A DNA stretch of 64,000 bases from Actinomycetospora straminea (GCF_028737255.1 NZ_JAQZAN010000014.1:1-64000), one strand, 5' to 3'; positions 29,783-38,691 are shown, counted from the stretch's first letter. Notes: a model not told the origin generated them from the letters alone. Program-made: numbers and translations.

Positions 29783-29976
29783 CCGCCATGACGATCATCA
29801 TCGCGGTGGTGATCTTCTGGGCCCTGTTCGTGGTGGGCGTGCTCGTGGGCATCTCGGTGCACCGCGAGGCGACGCGACGTCGCAGCGCCCGCCTGCACCG
29901 CGCCGAGATGGCGTTCGACCACGACACAATCATCGCCGGCCGCACGCCCGTGCGCGGCCGGGACTTCCGCATCTGA
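29779..29976 (+). CDS. Small single-pass membrane protein
   Basis: A 65-residue protein with an N-terminal transmembrane helix (MTIIIAVVIFWALFVVGVLVGISV) followed by a basic, helical cytoplasmic segment HREATRRRSARLHRAEMAF and a tail ending RGRDFRI. No family recognised. An alternative ATG lies three codons in. It overlaps a micro-ORF by ATGA and is divergent from the WhiJ-type regulator, whose dyads lie upstream. Confidence 0.7.
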   Translation: MTAMTIIIAVVIFWALFVVGVLVGISVHREATRRRSARLHRAEMAFDHDTIIAGRTPVRGRDFRI

Positions 29977-30028
29977 CCTGCACGACGTCTGAGCAGATCG
30001 ACGTCCGACCGGCGAGACGCCTGCCCGG

Positions 30029-30637
30029 CTAGAAGGCGCGGCGACCGGCGAGGGCGCGGCCGAGCGTGAGCTCGTCGGCGAACTCGAGGTCGCCGCCCAT
30101 GGGCAGGCCCGAGGCCAGCTTGGTGACGGTCAGGCCCGGGAAGTCGCGCAGCAGCCGCACGAGGTAGGTGGCCGTGGCCTCGCCCTCGGTGTTCGGGTCC
30201 ATCGCCAGGATGACCTCGGCGATCTCGGGCTCGTCACCCGCCCCGCCGATGCGCTGGAGGAGCTCGCGGACCCGCAGCTGGTCGGGACCGATGCCCGAGA
30301 GCGGGTCCAGCGCCCCGCCCAGCACGTGGTAGCGACCGCGGAACTCGCGGGTGCGCTCCACCGCCACGACGTCCTTGGGCTCCTCGACCACGCAGACGAG
30401 CGTGGCGTCGCGCCGCGCGTCACTGCAGATGCGGCAGCGGGGCTGCTCGGAGACGTTGCCGCAGACCTCGCAGAACACGACCCCGATCTTGACCTTCTGC
30501 AGGGCCTCCTGCAGGCGCGTCACGTCCGCCTCCTCGGTGGCGAGGAGGTGGAACGCGATGCGCTGGGCACTCTTCGGCCCGATGCCGGGCAGACGGCCCA
30601 GCTCGTCGATGAGGTCCTGGACCGGCCCCTCGAACAC
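30029..30637 (-). CDS. recR: Recombination mediator RecR
   Basis: A 202-residue RecR: helix-hairpin-helix [20 protein letters not shown], a C4 zinc finger (CEVCGN...CRICSD) and a Toprim domain ([28 protein letters not shown]...[13 protein letters not shown]). It helps load RecA at single-strand gaps with RecO/RecF. It follows ybaB with a 4-bp gap, the usual pair. Confidence 0.96.
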   Translation of the reverse strand: MFEGPVQDLIDELGRLPGIGPKSAQRIAFHLLATEEADVTRLQEALQKVKIGVVFCEVCGNVSEQPRCRICSDARRDATLVCVVEEPKDVVAVERTREFRGRYHVLGGALDPLSGIGPDQLRVRELLQRIGGAGDEPEIAEVILAMDPNTEGEATATYLVRLLRDFPGLTVTKLASGLPMGGDLEFADELTLGRALAGRRAF

Positions 30638-30641
30638 GGGC

Positions 30642-30995
30642 CTACTGGCCGGGCAGGCCCAGCCCGCCGCCCATGTCCCCGAGCCCGCCGGCGAGCGGGC
30701 CCATCTTCTCCGCCTGCAGGTCCGCCGCGGCCTGGGCCGCGTCGGAGATCGCGCCGACGATCAGGTCCTGCAGCGTCTCGACGTCCTCCGGGTCGACGAC
30801 CTTCGGGTCGATCGTGACCGAGCGGATCTCGCCGGTGGCGGTCTGCGTGACCGTGACCAGCCCGTTGCCCGCCTGGCCGGTGACCTCGGCCTCGGCCAGC
30901 TCCGCCTGGGCGCTCATCAGCTGCTCCTGCATGGCCTGCGCCTGCTGCAGCAGGGCGCCCATGTCCATGCCTTCGGGGTTCTGGCCGGGTTGCAT
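30642..30995 (-). CDS. ybaB: YbaB/EbfC nucleoid-associated protein
   Basis: A 117-residue YbaB/EbfC protein with the typical Met/Gln-rich N-terminal helix ([24 protein letters not shown]), the [20 protein letters not shown] hairpin and a C-terminal Gly/Met/Leu tail. It forms pincer-like dimers that bind DNA. Immediately upstream of recR. In most bacteria dnaX precedes it, but here dnaX is 3.9 kb away. Confidence 0.93.
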   Translation of the reverse strand: MQPGQNPEGMDMGALLQQAQAMQEQLMSAQAELAEAEVTGQAGNGLVTVTQTATGEIRSVTIDPKVVDPEDVETLQDLIVGAISDAAQAAADLQAEKMGPLAGGLGDMGGGLGLPGQ

Positions 30996-31046
30996 GTGCC
31001 CACACTAACCGCGCCGTCGCGTGCTCGACCGGGCACGCTGGGCTCG

Positions 31047-32870
31047 ATGGACTCCACCGACGCCGGCACCCTGCTGCACCGCCTCCTCGACGCCACCACC
31101 TGGCGCTCCTTCGACGTCGACGCCGAGGGCCGCATCCTCGCGGGCCACGACGCGTCGGGCTCCGTCCAGCTCGTGGAGCTGCACCCCGACGGCACGCGGG
31201 TGCCGCTGACGGCGCTGCCCGGGGCGGTCAGCGGGCGCTACCTCCCGGGGCGCCGGCAGGTCGTCGTGTCCCACGACGTCGGCGGCAACGAGCGCGCGCA
31301 GCTCTCGCTGCTCGACCCGGACGCCGTCGCGAAGGAGGGCGAACCGGTCGGCGAGGACGGCCTGACCCCGCTCGTGCACGACCCCGACCACCTCCACGGC
31401 CTGGTCGAGGTCCTGCCGGGCGGCACCGTCGTCTACGCCACCAACCGCCGCAACGGCGTCGACTTCGACCTCGTCGTCCGCGACGTCGACGCCGGGACCG
31501 AGACCGTGCTCTACGACGGCGGCGGGATGGTCGGCAACGCCGCGATCGCTCCGGACCGCACGCGCGCGCTGATGACCCGGCCCGCGCGCCCGGCGCTGAG
31601 CTCGCAGGTCCTGCTGCTCGCCGGCGACACCGTCACCGAGCTCACCGACGCCGACGAGCACGCCCGCCACCTCGCCCCCGAGTGGCTGCCCGACGGCACC
31701 GCGGCGGTCATCACCACCGACGTGGGGCGCGACCACCTCGGCGTCGCCCGGCTCGACGTCGCGACCGGCGCGGTCACCTACCTGATCACCGACGACGCCC
31801 ACGACGTCACCGGGCGGCTGTCTCCCGACGGCCGGCTGCTGCTCGCCGTCACCGACGACGACGGCGCGAGCCGCCTCGCCGTGCACGACGTCGACGGCAC
31901 CTTCCTGCGCGCGATCGCCCTGCCGCCCGAGCTGCGCGGCGGCGTCGCCGACTTCCTCGCCGTGCCGCGCTGGTCCCCGGACTCCACCGGCCTCGCGATC
32001 ACCTGGACCGACCCCGCCACGCCCGCCGACGTCTTGCTCGTCGACGCCGGCCGCGGCCGCGCGGGCGTGCTCGCCTCGTCGCGGGAGCAGCTCTCCGACC
32101 TGTCCTTCGTCGACCCCACCAGCCACGGCGTCCCGACCCCCGACGGCGAGACCGTGCCGTGCTTCGTCTACGCCCCCGCGCAGCCGGCCGGGTCGAGCGT
32201 GGTGATCGTGCACGGCGGGCCCGAGGGGCAGTCGGTGCGCTCGTTCTCGGCGATCGTGCAGGCCCTGGTCGGCGACGGGCACACCGTCCTCGTGCCCAAC
32301 GTCCGGGGCTCGGTGGGCTACGGGAAGCGCTGGTATTCCCTCGACGACGTCGAGCGCCGCCTCGACTCGGTCGCCGACCTCGCCGCCCTGCACGCCTACC
32401 TGCCCCGCCTCGGTCTCGACCCCGCCCGCGCGGCGCTGTGGGGCGGCTCGTACGGCGGCTACATGGTGCTCGCAGGGCTCGCGTTCCAGCCCGAGCTGTG
32501 GGCGGCGGGCGTCGACATCGTCGGCATCTCGTCGCTCGTGACGTTCCTCGAGAACACCTCGGCCTACCGCCGCGCCCACCGCGAGCGGGAGTACGGCTCG
32601 CTCGAGCGCGACCGGGAGTTCCTCGAGCGCGCCTCGCCGCTGAACCGCATCGGCGACGTCCGCGCGCCGCTGTTCGTCATCCACGGCGCCAACGACCCGC
32701 GGGTGCCGCTGTCGGAGGCCGAGCAGGTGGCCGCGGCCGTGCGGGCGAACGGCGTCGAGGTCGAGATGGTCGTCTACGACGACGAGGGTCACGGACTGGC
32801 GAAGCGGGTCAACCGGCTCGACGCCTACCCGCGGGCCGTCGCGTTCCTGGGGCGCACCCTGCTCGGGTGA
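31047..32870 (+). CDS. S9-family acyl-peptide hydrolase/prolyl oligopeptidase-like protein
   Basis: A 607-residue protein with a beta-propeller N-terminal part and an alpha/beta hydrolase C-terminal part. The nucleophile elbow is GGSYGGYM (Ser468), with HGANDPRVP (Asp) and DEGHGL (His) completing the triad, and HGGPEGQ the oxyanion loop. It is closer to acylaminoacyl-peptidases than the S9 gene at 18611. No signal sequence. ATG at 31047. It starts a three-gene plus-strand insertion between ybaB and dnaX. Confidence 0.9.
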   Translation: MDSTDAGTLLHRLLDATTWRSFDVDAEGRILAGHDASGSVQLVELHPDGTRVPLTALPGAVSGRYLPGRRQVVVSHDVGGNERAQLSLLDPDAVAKEGEPVGEDGLTPLVHDPDHLHGLVEVLPGGTVVYATNRRNGVDFDLVVRDVDAGTETVLYDGGGMVGNAAIAPDRTRALMTRPARPALSSQVLLLAGDTVTELTDADEHARHLAPEWLPDGTAAVITTDVGRDHLGVARLDVATGAVTYLITDDAHDVTGRLSPDGRLLLAVTDDDGASRLAVHDVDGTFLRAIALPPELRGGVADFLAVPRWSPDSTGLAITWTDPATPADVLLVDAGRGRAGVLASSREQLSDLSFVDPTSHGVPTPDGETVPCFVYAPAQPAGSSVVIVHGGPEGQSVRSFSAIVQALVGDGHTVLVPNVRGSVGYGKRWYSLDDVERRLDSVADLAALHAYLPRLGLDPARAALWGGSYGGYMVLAGLAFQPELWAAGVDIVGISSLVTFLENTSAYRRAHREREYGSLERDREFLERASPLNRIGDVRAPLFVIHGANDPRVPLSEAEQVAAAVRANGVEVEMVVYDDEGHGLAKRVNRLDAYPRAVAFLGRTLLG

Positions 32871-32954
32871 CGCGGCACGAGCCGCCACGCGATCCATCAC
32901 CGGCGCTCACCGCGCGTTCATCCGGTGCCCCCGTGGGTGGGTTGGGGTGGCGGC

Positions 32955-34061
32955 GTGTTGCAGCGACCCCGAGTGCTGGTGCTCAGTGCGGCGATCGGCC
33001 AGGGCCACGACGGCGCGGCCCGCGAGCTCGTCCGGAGGCTCGACCGTCGCGGCCTCGACGCCCACGTCGTCGACTGGACCGACCTGCTCCCCGCGTGGGG
33101 CCGCCGGCTGCTGCGCGACCTCTACGCCCCCTCGGTGCACCACGCGCCCGCGCTGTTCGACCGCATCTTCACCGACCTCGAGCACCCGCGGCGTCCGGCG
33201 AGCGTCGTCACCCGGCGGCTGATCACGCTCGCCGAGGAGCCGGTCCTGGCCGCGGCCGCCGACGTCGACGCCGTCGTCGCGACCTACCCGCTCGCCGGCC
33301 AGACGCTCGGCCGGCTGCGGCTCGACGGCCTCCTCGACGTGCCGGCGCTGACCTTCCTCACCGACCCCGCCGCCCACCGCCTGTGGTGCCACCCGGGCCT
33401 CGACGACCACCTCACGGTCAGCGACGCCACCGCCCTCGACGGCGCGCGCTACGGCGTCGCGCTGACCAGCGTCGGGCCGCTGTGCGCGCCGCGCTTCTCG
33501 CGGCCCATGCCGGTCGCGACGCGCGGGCGGGTGCGCGCCGAGCTGGGGGTGCCCGACGACGTGCCGGTGGCCCTGCTGGTCGGCGGGTCGCTCGGGATGG
33601 GCGACGTCGAGCACGCCGTCGACGCGCTCGGACGGGACCCGCGGGCGTGGACGCTCGTCGCCTGCGGGCGCAACGGGAAGCTGCGGGCGCGGCTCGCCGG
33701 CCGCGAGCGCGTGGTGACGCTCGGGTGGCGCGACGACGTCCCCGAGCTCATGGCCGCCGCGGACGTCCTGGTGCACAACGCGGGCGGGCTGTCGTGCACC
33801 GAGGCGCTGGTCGCGGGGCTGCCGGCGATCACCTACCGCCCGATCCCCGGGCACGGCCGCGCGAACGCCGCGGTGCTCGACGACGCCGGGATCGCGCCGT
33901 GGCTGCGGGGTCCCGACGAGCTCGTCGAGGCCGTCGACCGGGTCGGCGCGCGGCCCCGGCGCCGCCGACCGCCGCGGCCCTGGTGGACCGAGGAGCGCGA
34001 CGCCTCGGCGGCCGTGGCCCGCCACGTGCTCGGTGCCCCGGACCTGGTCGCGGCGGGGTAG
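32955..34061 (+). CDS. Glycosyltransferase of the MGDG synthase/MurG type
   Basis: A 368-residue GT-B enzyme. The N-terminal LSAAIGQGHDGAARELVRRL matches the GxGHxxAA motif of diacylglycerol glycosyltransferases. The C-terminal half has LLVGGSLGMGD and the nucleotide-sugar loop VHNAGGLSCTEALVAGLPAITYRPIPGHG. It probably adds a sugar to a membrane lipid. GTG at 32955 is preferred over the GTG at 32925, which would add ten Gly/Trp/Pro residues ahead of the first strand. The next gene starts 4 bp after its stop. Confidence 0.85.
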   Translation: MLQRPRVLVLSAAIGQGHDGAARELVRRLDRRGLDAHVVDWTDLLPAWGRRLLRDLYAPSVHHAPALFDRIFTDLEHPRRPASVVTRRLITLAEEPVLAAAADVDAVVATYPLAGQTLGRLRLDGLLDVPALTFLTDPAAHRLWCHPGLDDHLTVSDATALDGARYGVALTSVGPLCAPRFSRPMPVATRGRVRAELGVPDDVPVALLVGGSLGMGDVEHAVDALGRDPRAWTLVACGRNGKLRARLAGRERVVTLGWRDDVPELMAAADVLVHNAGGLSCTEALVAGLPAITYRPIPGHGRANAAVLDDAGIAPWLRGPDELVEAVDRVGARPRRRRPPRPWWTEERDASAAVARHVLGAPDLVAAG

Positions 34062-34065
34062 GCTC

Positions 34066-34932
34066 GTGCTCGCCGAGGTGCTCGCCGTCGGGTCGGCCGC
34101 CGCGGCCGGGTCGGCGGTGGTCGCCCAGCAGCGGGCCACCCACGAGCTCGGCGCGGCGGACGCGCGGCTCCTGCGCCGGCCGTGGTGGCTCGCGGGGACC
34201 GGTGCCTCGGTGGTCGCGAGCCTGCTGCAGGCCGTCGCGCTGGCGTCGGGCGCGGTGGTCGTGGTCCAGGCCCTGCTGGCGACGGCGGTGGCGTGGACGA
34301 CGGTCGGCGAGTCACTGCTGGCCCGGCGGCTGCCGGGGCGCGGGCCGGTGCTCGGGGTCCTGCTCGCGATGCTCGGCCCGCTGCTCGTCGTCGTGCTGCT
34401 CGGGCCGGTCGAGGCGGCGGCGAGCACGCCGGTCGACCTCGCCGGACTCCCGGTCGCGCTGAGCGTGCTCGGCGTCGGGGCCGTCGCGGCCGGTGGCCTG
34501 TGGTGGGCGCGGCGGCGGCCCGGACGGCCCGGAGCGCTCGGGCTCGCGCTGGCCTGCGGGGTGGGCTACGGCCTCGGCGCCTCGCTGCTGGCGGTCCTCG
34601 CCCGCGACCTGGCCCGCGACCCCGGCGCCGCGCTCACCGACCCGCAGCTGGTCCTCGCCGGGCTCCTGCTGGTGCTGGCCGGCCCGGCGGCCTTCGTCGC
34701 GAGCCAGCGAGCGCTCGCCCGGGCGCGGCGGGCGGGGCCGGTGGTGACCGTGATCCTGCTCGCCGACCCCCTGACCGCGACGGGCATCGGGACGGTGTGG
34801 TTCGGCGAGCGCGTGGCCCTCGACGCCCCGACCGCCGCCGGGATCGTGCTGGCCGCGGGCCTCGCCGTGCTCGGCGTCCGGTTGCTGGACCCGGCGCGGG
34901 CGCGGGACCGGACCACGGTCGGACCCTCCTAG
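34066..34932 (+). CDS. DMT/EamA-like multi-pass membrane transporter
   Basis: A 288-residue protein with about nine hydrophobic helices and two similar halves, as in drug/metabolite transporters: VLAEVLAVGSAAAAGSAVVAQQ opens the first, and VILLADPLTATGIGTVWFGERV near the C-terminus resembles the EamA signature. Substrate unknown. GTG at 34066 is chosen, 4 bp after the glycosyltransferase stop, which suggests one transcript. Its TAG shares the CTAG palindrome with the dnaX stop on the opposite strand. Confidence 0.8.
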   Translation: MLAEVLAVGSAAAAGSAVVAQQRATHELGAADARLLRRPWWLAGTGASVVASLLQAVALASGAVVVVQALLATAVAWTTVGESLLARRLPGRGPVLGVLLAMLGPLLVVVLLGPVEAAASTPVDLAGLPVALSVLGVGAVAAGGLWWARRRPGRPGALGLALACGVGYGLGASLLAVLARDLARDPGAALTDPQLVLAGLLLVLAGPAAFVASQRALARARRAGPVVTVILLADPLTATGIGTVWFGERVALDAPTAAGIVLAAGLAVLGVRLLDPARARDRTTVGPS

Positions 34933-37133
34933 CGGCCGTCCACCCGGCGGGCGCCGAGCTGCGAGGTCAGCAGCTCCATCGCCGCCTCCTCCGGGTCGAC
35001 CCGTGTGCCGCCGGCGGCGCCGCCCGGGTCGGCGGCGGCCTCGTTGTACATGTCCTCCTCGGTGACCTCGCCGTCCTCGGGCGGCGGCTCCGGCGGCGGG
35101 GGGACGTCCGACGGTCCGGGCGCGGGGCGGCTCGGTCGACGGATCTCGCGGGGCCCGCCGTCCCGGCCCTGCTCGCGGCCCTGCTCGCGGCCCTGCTCGC
35201 GGCCCTGCTCGCGGCCCTGGTCCCGGCCCTGCTCGCGCGCGGGCTCGGGCGGGGCGTCCTCGCGGCGGGGGCGCTCCGGGCGCTGGGGCGGGTCGGGGCG
35301 CCGGCGCGCGGGCTCGGGACGCGCGCCTCCCCCGCCACCCCCGCCGCCGTCCCCCGTGCCGTGCACGGCGTGCACCGTCCACTGCCCGGACAGCACGACC
35401 CCGAGCGCCGCCGCCACGTGGTCGGCGCGGTTGGGCTGGGAGAGCTGGCGCGCGAGCGGCGGCGTCGGCATACCGAGCGTGACCGTGGTGCCCTCGACCG
35501 CCGTGACCGTGGCGTTCTGCAGCAGCGCGTGGGTGGGCTTGTTGCGCTCGCGGACCTGGTTCATGACCTCCGGCCAGACCCGGCGCAGCGCCGCGGCGTC
35601 GACGGCGCCGGGCCCGGCCGACGCGGCGGGTGTCGGCGCGGGCTCCGGCCGCGACGGCTCCGGACGAGCGGGCTCGCTGCGCTGCGGCGCAGGCTGCTCC
35701 CGGCGCGGCGGCTCGGGACGCTGCGGTCCGGGACGCTGCGGCTCGCGGCGGGGCACGTCGCGCGGGGGGTCGTCGGTGCTGGCGACGGTGGCCGTCGGGC
35801 GGTCGGTGGGCGGGGCGACGGTGGCGTCGAGGTCGCCGGCACGGTCGGGGGCACGCTCGGGCCGGGGCGCGCCCTCGCCGTCGTCCGATCCCTCGCTGCG
35901 CTGCGAGGGGCGGCTGAAGCGGGCGGGGGCGTCGTCACCCGGCGCTCCGGCGGCAGGCGCTCCCGACGCGCCCAGCGCCAGGCGCCGCTCGACGCCCTCG
36001 AGGCGCTGGACCATCGCCGCGTCCTCGGACGACGCCGCGGGCAGCAGCATCCGCGCGCAGACCAGCTCGAGCAGCAGGCGCGGGGCCGTCGCGCCCCGCA
36101 TCTCGGTGAGCGCGGTGTGCACGAGCTCGGCGTACCGGGCGAGCGCGGCGGGACCGAGGCGCTGGGCCTGGTCGACCATCCGCTCCATCTCGTCGGCGGG
36201 CACGTCGACCAGCCCGCGCTCCCCGGCGTCGGGGACGGCCTGGACGAGGATGAGGTCGCGCAGGCGCTGCAGGAGGTCGGCGGCGAAGCGTCGGGGGTCG
36301 TGCCCGGCCTCGACGAGCCGGTCGACCGCCCCGAACACTGCGGGCCCGTCCTGGGCACCGAGCGCGTCGACGACGTCGTCGAGGATCGCGACGTCGGTGA
36401 CCCCGAGCAGCCCGACGGCGTGCGCGTAGGTGACGCCGGCGTCGTCCGCGCCCGCGAGCAGCTGGTCGAGCACCGAGAGCGAGTCGCGCGCCGAGCCCCC
36501 GCCCGCGCGGACGACGAGCGGGTAGACCGCCGGCTCGACGGTGACGCCCTCCTCGGTGCAGATGCGCTCGAGCAGCCCGCGCAGCGTGCTCGGCGGCAGC
36601 AGGCGGAAGGGGTAGTGGTGGGTGCGCGAGCGGATGGTGGTGAGCACCTTGTCCGGCTCGGTGGTGGCGAAGATGAAGATGAGGTGGTCGGGAGGCTCCT
36701 CGACGACCTTGAGCAGCGCGTTGAACGCCGCCGTCGTCACCATGTGCGCCTCGTCGATGATGAAGACGCGGTAGCGGGAGCTCACCGGCGCGAAGTGGGC
36801 GCGGTCGCGCAGCTCGCGGGCGTCGTCGACGCCGTTGTGGCTGGCCGCGTCCATCTCGGTGACGTCGAGCGAGCCCGGCCCGTTGGGGGCGAGCGCGATG
36901 CACGACTCGCACACCCCGCACGGCTCGGGCGTCGGGCCGCGCTCGCAGTTCAGCGAGCGGGCGAGGATGCGCGCGCTCGACGTCTTGCCGCAGCCCCGAG
37001 GCCCGGAGAAGAGGTACGCGTGGTTGATGCGTCCCGCCGCCAGCGCCGTGCGCAACGGCTCGGTGACGTGGTCCTGCCCGACGAGATCGGCGAACGTCGC
37101 CGGCCGGTACCTGCGGTAGAGCGCCAGAGCCAC
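34929..37133 (-). CDS. dnaX: DNA polymerase III subunits gamma/tau
   Basis: A 734-residue clamp-loader ATPase. The N-terminal AAA+ domain has HAYLFSGPRGCGKTSSARILARSL (Walker A), a zinc module (CERGPTPEPCGVCESC) and DEAHMV (Walker B), with the SRC-type arginine finger block GSARDSLSVLDQ. Residues 365-735 form a disordered Arg/Pro/Glu-rich linker with a collapsed repeat REQG, and the tail ends MELLTSQLGARRVDGR. The SRP RNA gene lies directly upstream, as in other actinobacteria. Start ATG at 37133. Confidence 0.95.
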   Translation of the reverse strand: MALALYRRYRPATFADLVGQDHVTEPLRTALAAGRINHAYLFSGPRGCGKTSSARILARSLNCERGPTPEPCGVCESCIALAPNGPGSLDVTEMDAASHNGVDDARELRDRAHFAPVSSRYRVFIIDEAHMVTTAAFNALLKVVEEPPDHLIFIFATTEPDKVLTTIRSRTHHYPFRLLPPSTLRGLLERICTEEGVTVEPAVYPLVVRAGGGSARDSLSVLDQLLAGADDAGVTYAHAVGLLGVTDVAILDDVVDALGAQDGPAVFGAVDRLVEAGHDPRRFAADLLQRLRDLILVQAVPDAGERGLVDVPADEMERMVDQAQRLGPAALARYAELVHTALTEMRGATAPRLLLELVCARMLLPAASSEDAAMVQRLEGVERRLALGASGAPAAGAPGDDAPARFSRPSQRSEGSDDGEGAPRPERAPDRAGDLDATVAPPTDRPTATVASTDDPPRDVPRREPQRPGPQRPEPPRREQPAPQRSEPARPEPSRPEPAPTPAASAGPGAVDAAALRRVWPEVMNQVRERNKPTHALLQNATVTAVEGTTVTLGMPTPPLARQLSQPNRADHVAAALGVVLSGQWTVHAVHGTGDGGGGGGGGARPEPARRRPDPPQRPERPRREDAPPEPAREQGRDQGREQGREQGREQGREQGRDGGPREIRRPSRPAPGPSDVPPPPEPPPEDGEVTEEDMYNEAAADPGGAAGGTRVDPEEAAMELLTSQLGARRVDGR
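35166..35237. repeat. 12-bp tandem repeat in dnaX, six copies
   Basis: The unit gccctgctcgcg is repeated six times (the fifth is gccctggtcccg), encoding (REQG)n in the tau linker. The multiple-of-3 unit tolerates copy-number change without frameshift. Confidence 0.85.
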
Positions 37134-37208
37134 ACGGCGAGGCTACGCGGAGGGTCCGACGACCGGACGCCGGTCCCACAGAGACAGGGGAGCACGCCGA
37201 GAGGGAAG

Positions 37209-37298
37209 GGGACCCCGCGCACCCGCCAGAGCCCGCTGACCCTTGCTGCCTTCCGGCCCTGGGGGAGTTCACAGGATGGACGCCGCGCGGGGTCCGTG
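37209..37298 (-). ncRNA. ffs: Signal recognition particle RNA (4.5S type)
   Basis: The minus strand carries the universal SRP tip: CAGGGCCGGAAGGCAGCAAG followed by GGTCAG. Flanking sequences pair as a long stem: GGACCCCGCGC (37220-37210 on the minus-strand 3' side) with GCGCGGGGTCC (37285-37295). This is a short SRP RNA that guides Ffh to membrane-protein signal sequences. The ends are estimated from the stem. It sits just upstream of dnaX in the same direction. Confidence 0.9.
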
Positions 37299-37384
37299 CG
37301 CCAGTGTATCGAAGACGGCCAGCCCCTCCGTGCCCCCCGCCCCGACCCCCGGGACACACCGGGGGGAGCTGTATCGTCTCCCGC

Positions 37385-37473
37385 GGAGGATTGGCCGAGC
37401 GGCCTAAGGCGCACGATTGGAAATCGTGTTGGGGCAACACCCCTCACGGGTTCGAATCCCGTATCCTCCGCCA
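37385..37473 (+). tRNA. tRNA-Ser (GGA)
   Basis: Acceptor GGAGGAT/ATCCTCC, anticodon stem CACGA/TCGTG around TTGGAAA (anticodon GGA, reads UCC/UCU), a long variable arm typical of class II, T-arm ACGGG-TTCGAAT-CCCGT, discriminator G and an encoded CCA. Confidence 0.95.
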
Positions 37474-37483
37474 CGCTGACCAG

Positions 37484-37526
37484 CACCGATGCCGGCCGAC
37501 CCCTCGAGGGCCGGCCGGCATCGGTG
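37484..37526 (+). terminator. Terminator after tRNA-Ser
   Basis: CACCGATGCCGGCCG (37484-37498) pairs perfectly with CGGCCGGCATCGGTG (37512-37526); the loop contains a small CCTCGAGG palindrome. It also faces the end of the converging gene at 37543. Confidence 0.8.
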
Positions 37527-37542
37527 TGTCGGGGCCGCGGTG

Positions 37543-38691
37543 TCAGCGCGCGGTCCCGGTGGTCGACGAGCCGGACCGGCTGCTCGTGCCCTTGGTGCCG
37601 GACGTGCGGCGCGCGGGCCGTGAGGCCCCCGACGACCCCGAGCTCTTGCGCGTCCCGCTCGCGCGGCGGCGCTCCCGGCGATCGGTGGCCTCGGCGCTGG
37701 CGGCGTCGACGGTCGCGACGGCCTCGGTCCCGGAGTCCCCGGAGTCCCCGGAGTCCCCGGAGTCCCCGGAGTCCTCGGCGTCGGCCGAGGCATCCGGGCC
37801 GATGTCGAGGGCCGCGATCACCTCGCCGGTCTCCGCGCCCGGGTCCGCGCCCGGGTCCGCGCCCGTGTCCGCGCCCGTCTCCGCCGCGGCGCCGCCCGTC
37901 TCGTCGTCCTCGGCGTCGACGGTCCCGCCGACCTCGACCCCGGCATCGACCCCGGCATCGACCCCGGCATCGACCTCGAGCACGCCACCCTCGACGGCGG
38001 CGCCCTCGCTGTCGGCACCCTCGCTGTCGGCACCCTCGCTGTCGGCACCCTCGCTGTCGGCACCCTCGACGTCGTCGCTCGCGCCGGCCTCGATCTCGTC
38101 CCGCTCGGTGTCGACGACGTCGGCCTCGTCGAGGTCCATCTCGACCACGCCGTCCTCGACGCCGCCCTCGCGCGCGAGGTCCGCGTCGCCGAGGACGGTC
38201 TCGCCGGGCCCGCCCTCGACCCCGGCGTCCTCGAGCCCCTCGACGTCGTCGAGCACGAGGTCCTCGGCATCACCGACGTCACCGGCCCCGGCGTCCCCGA
38301 GCCCGGCCACGTCGACGGGCGCGTCCACCCACGCACGATCGGTCTCGGCGTCCTCGTCCCCGGCCCGGTCGCCGAGCTCCGGCACCACGACCGGCACGAC
38401 GGCCTCGGCGGGATCGACGGGCTCGGGCGTCCCGGCGACCGGCGCCGCGGCCGTGGCACCTCCCGACCTGCGCGCCTGCACCGTCGCCGACAGTCGCTCG
38501 GCCCCGTCGGCGACCTTCTCCCCGGCCTTCTCCCCCACGTCCAGCACCGGCGCCGATGCCTTCACCAGCGCGACCGCGAGGCGGCGCTGCGAGTCGATCA
38601 TCTCGCCATAGATGCGGAACACGTCGTCGAACCAGCTCGCGACGGCATCGGACACCATCGGTGGCGTCCGCCCGTAGTCCTCGGAGGTCAT
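37543..38691 (-). CDS. Polyampholyte low-complexity protein
   Basis: A 382-residue protein starting at ATG 38691. Residues 1-75 look helical and amphipathic (VSDAVASWFDDVFRIYGEMI, QRRLAVALVKASAPVLDVGEKAGEKV), faintly like phasins. Residues 80-325 are extremely acidic and repetitive (GADSE x4, DAGV x3, GDS x4-5), and residues 335-382 are basic, Ser/Arg/Lys/Gly-rich. No membrane segment or known family. The strong charge separation suggests a scaffold, a granule- or nucleoid-associated protein or a condensate former; this is inference from composition only. Confidence 0.7.
   Translation of the reverse strand: MTSEDYGRTPPMVSDAVASWFDDVFRIYGEMIDSQRRLAVALVKASAPVLDVGEKAGEKVADGAERLSATVQARRSGGATAAAPVAGTPEPVDPAEAVVPVVVPELGDRAGDEDAETDRAWVDAPVDVAGLGDAGAGDVGDAEDLVLDDVEGLEDAGVEGGPGETVLGDADLAREGGVEDGVVEMDLDEADVVDTERDEIEAGASDDVEGADSEGADSEGADSEGADSEGAAVEGGVLEVDAGVDAGVDAGVEVGGTVDAEDDETGGAAAETGADTGADPGADPGAETGEVIAALDIGPDASADAEDSGDSGDSGDSGDSGTEAVATVDAASAEATDRRERRRASGTRKSSGSSGASRPARRTSGTKGTSSRSGSSTTGTAR
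37732..37776. repeat. 9-bp tandem repeat, five copies
   Basis: The unit ggagtcccc repeats four times with a fifth imperfect copy and encodes (GDS)n in the polyampholyte gene. Confidence 0.8.
38003..38062. repeat. 15-bp tandem repeat, four copies
   Basis: The exact unit ccctcgctgtcggca occurs four times and encodes (GADSE)n in the polyampholyte gene. Identical copies suggest recent expansion. Confidence 0.85.
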
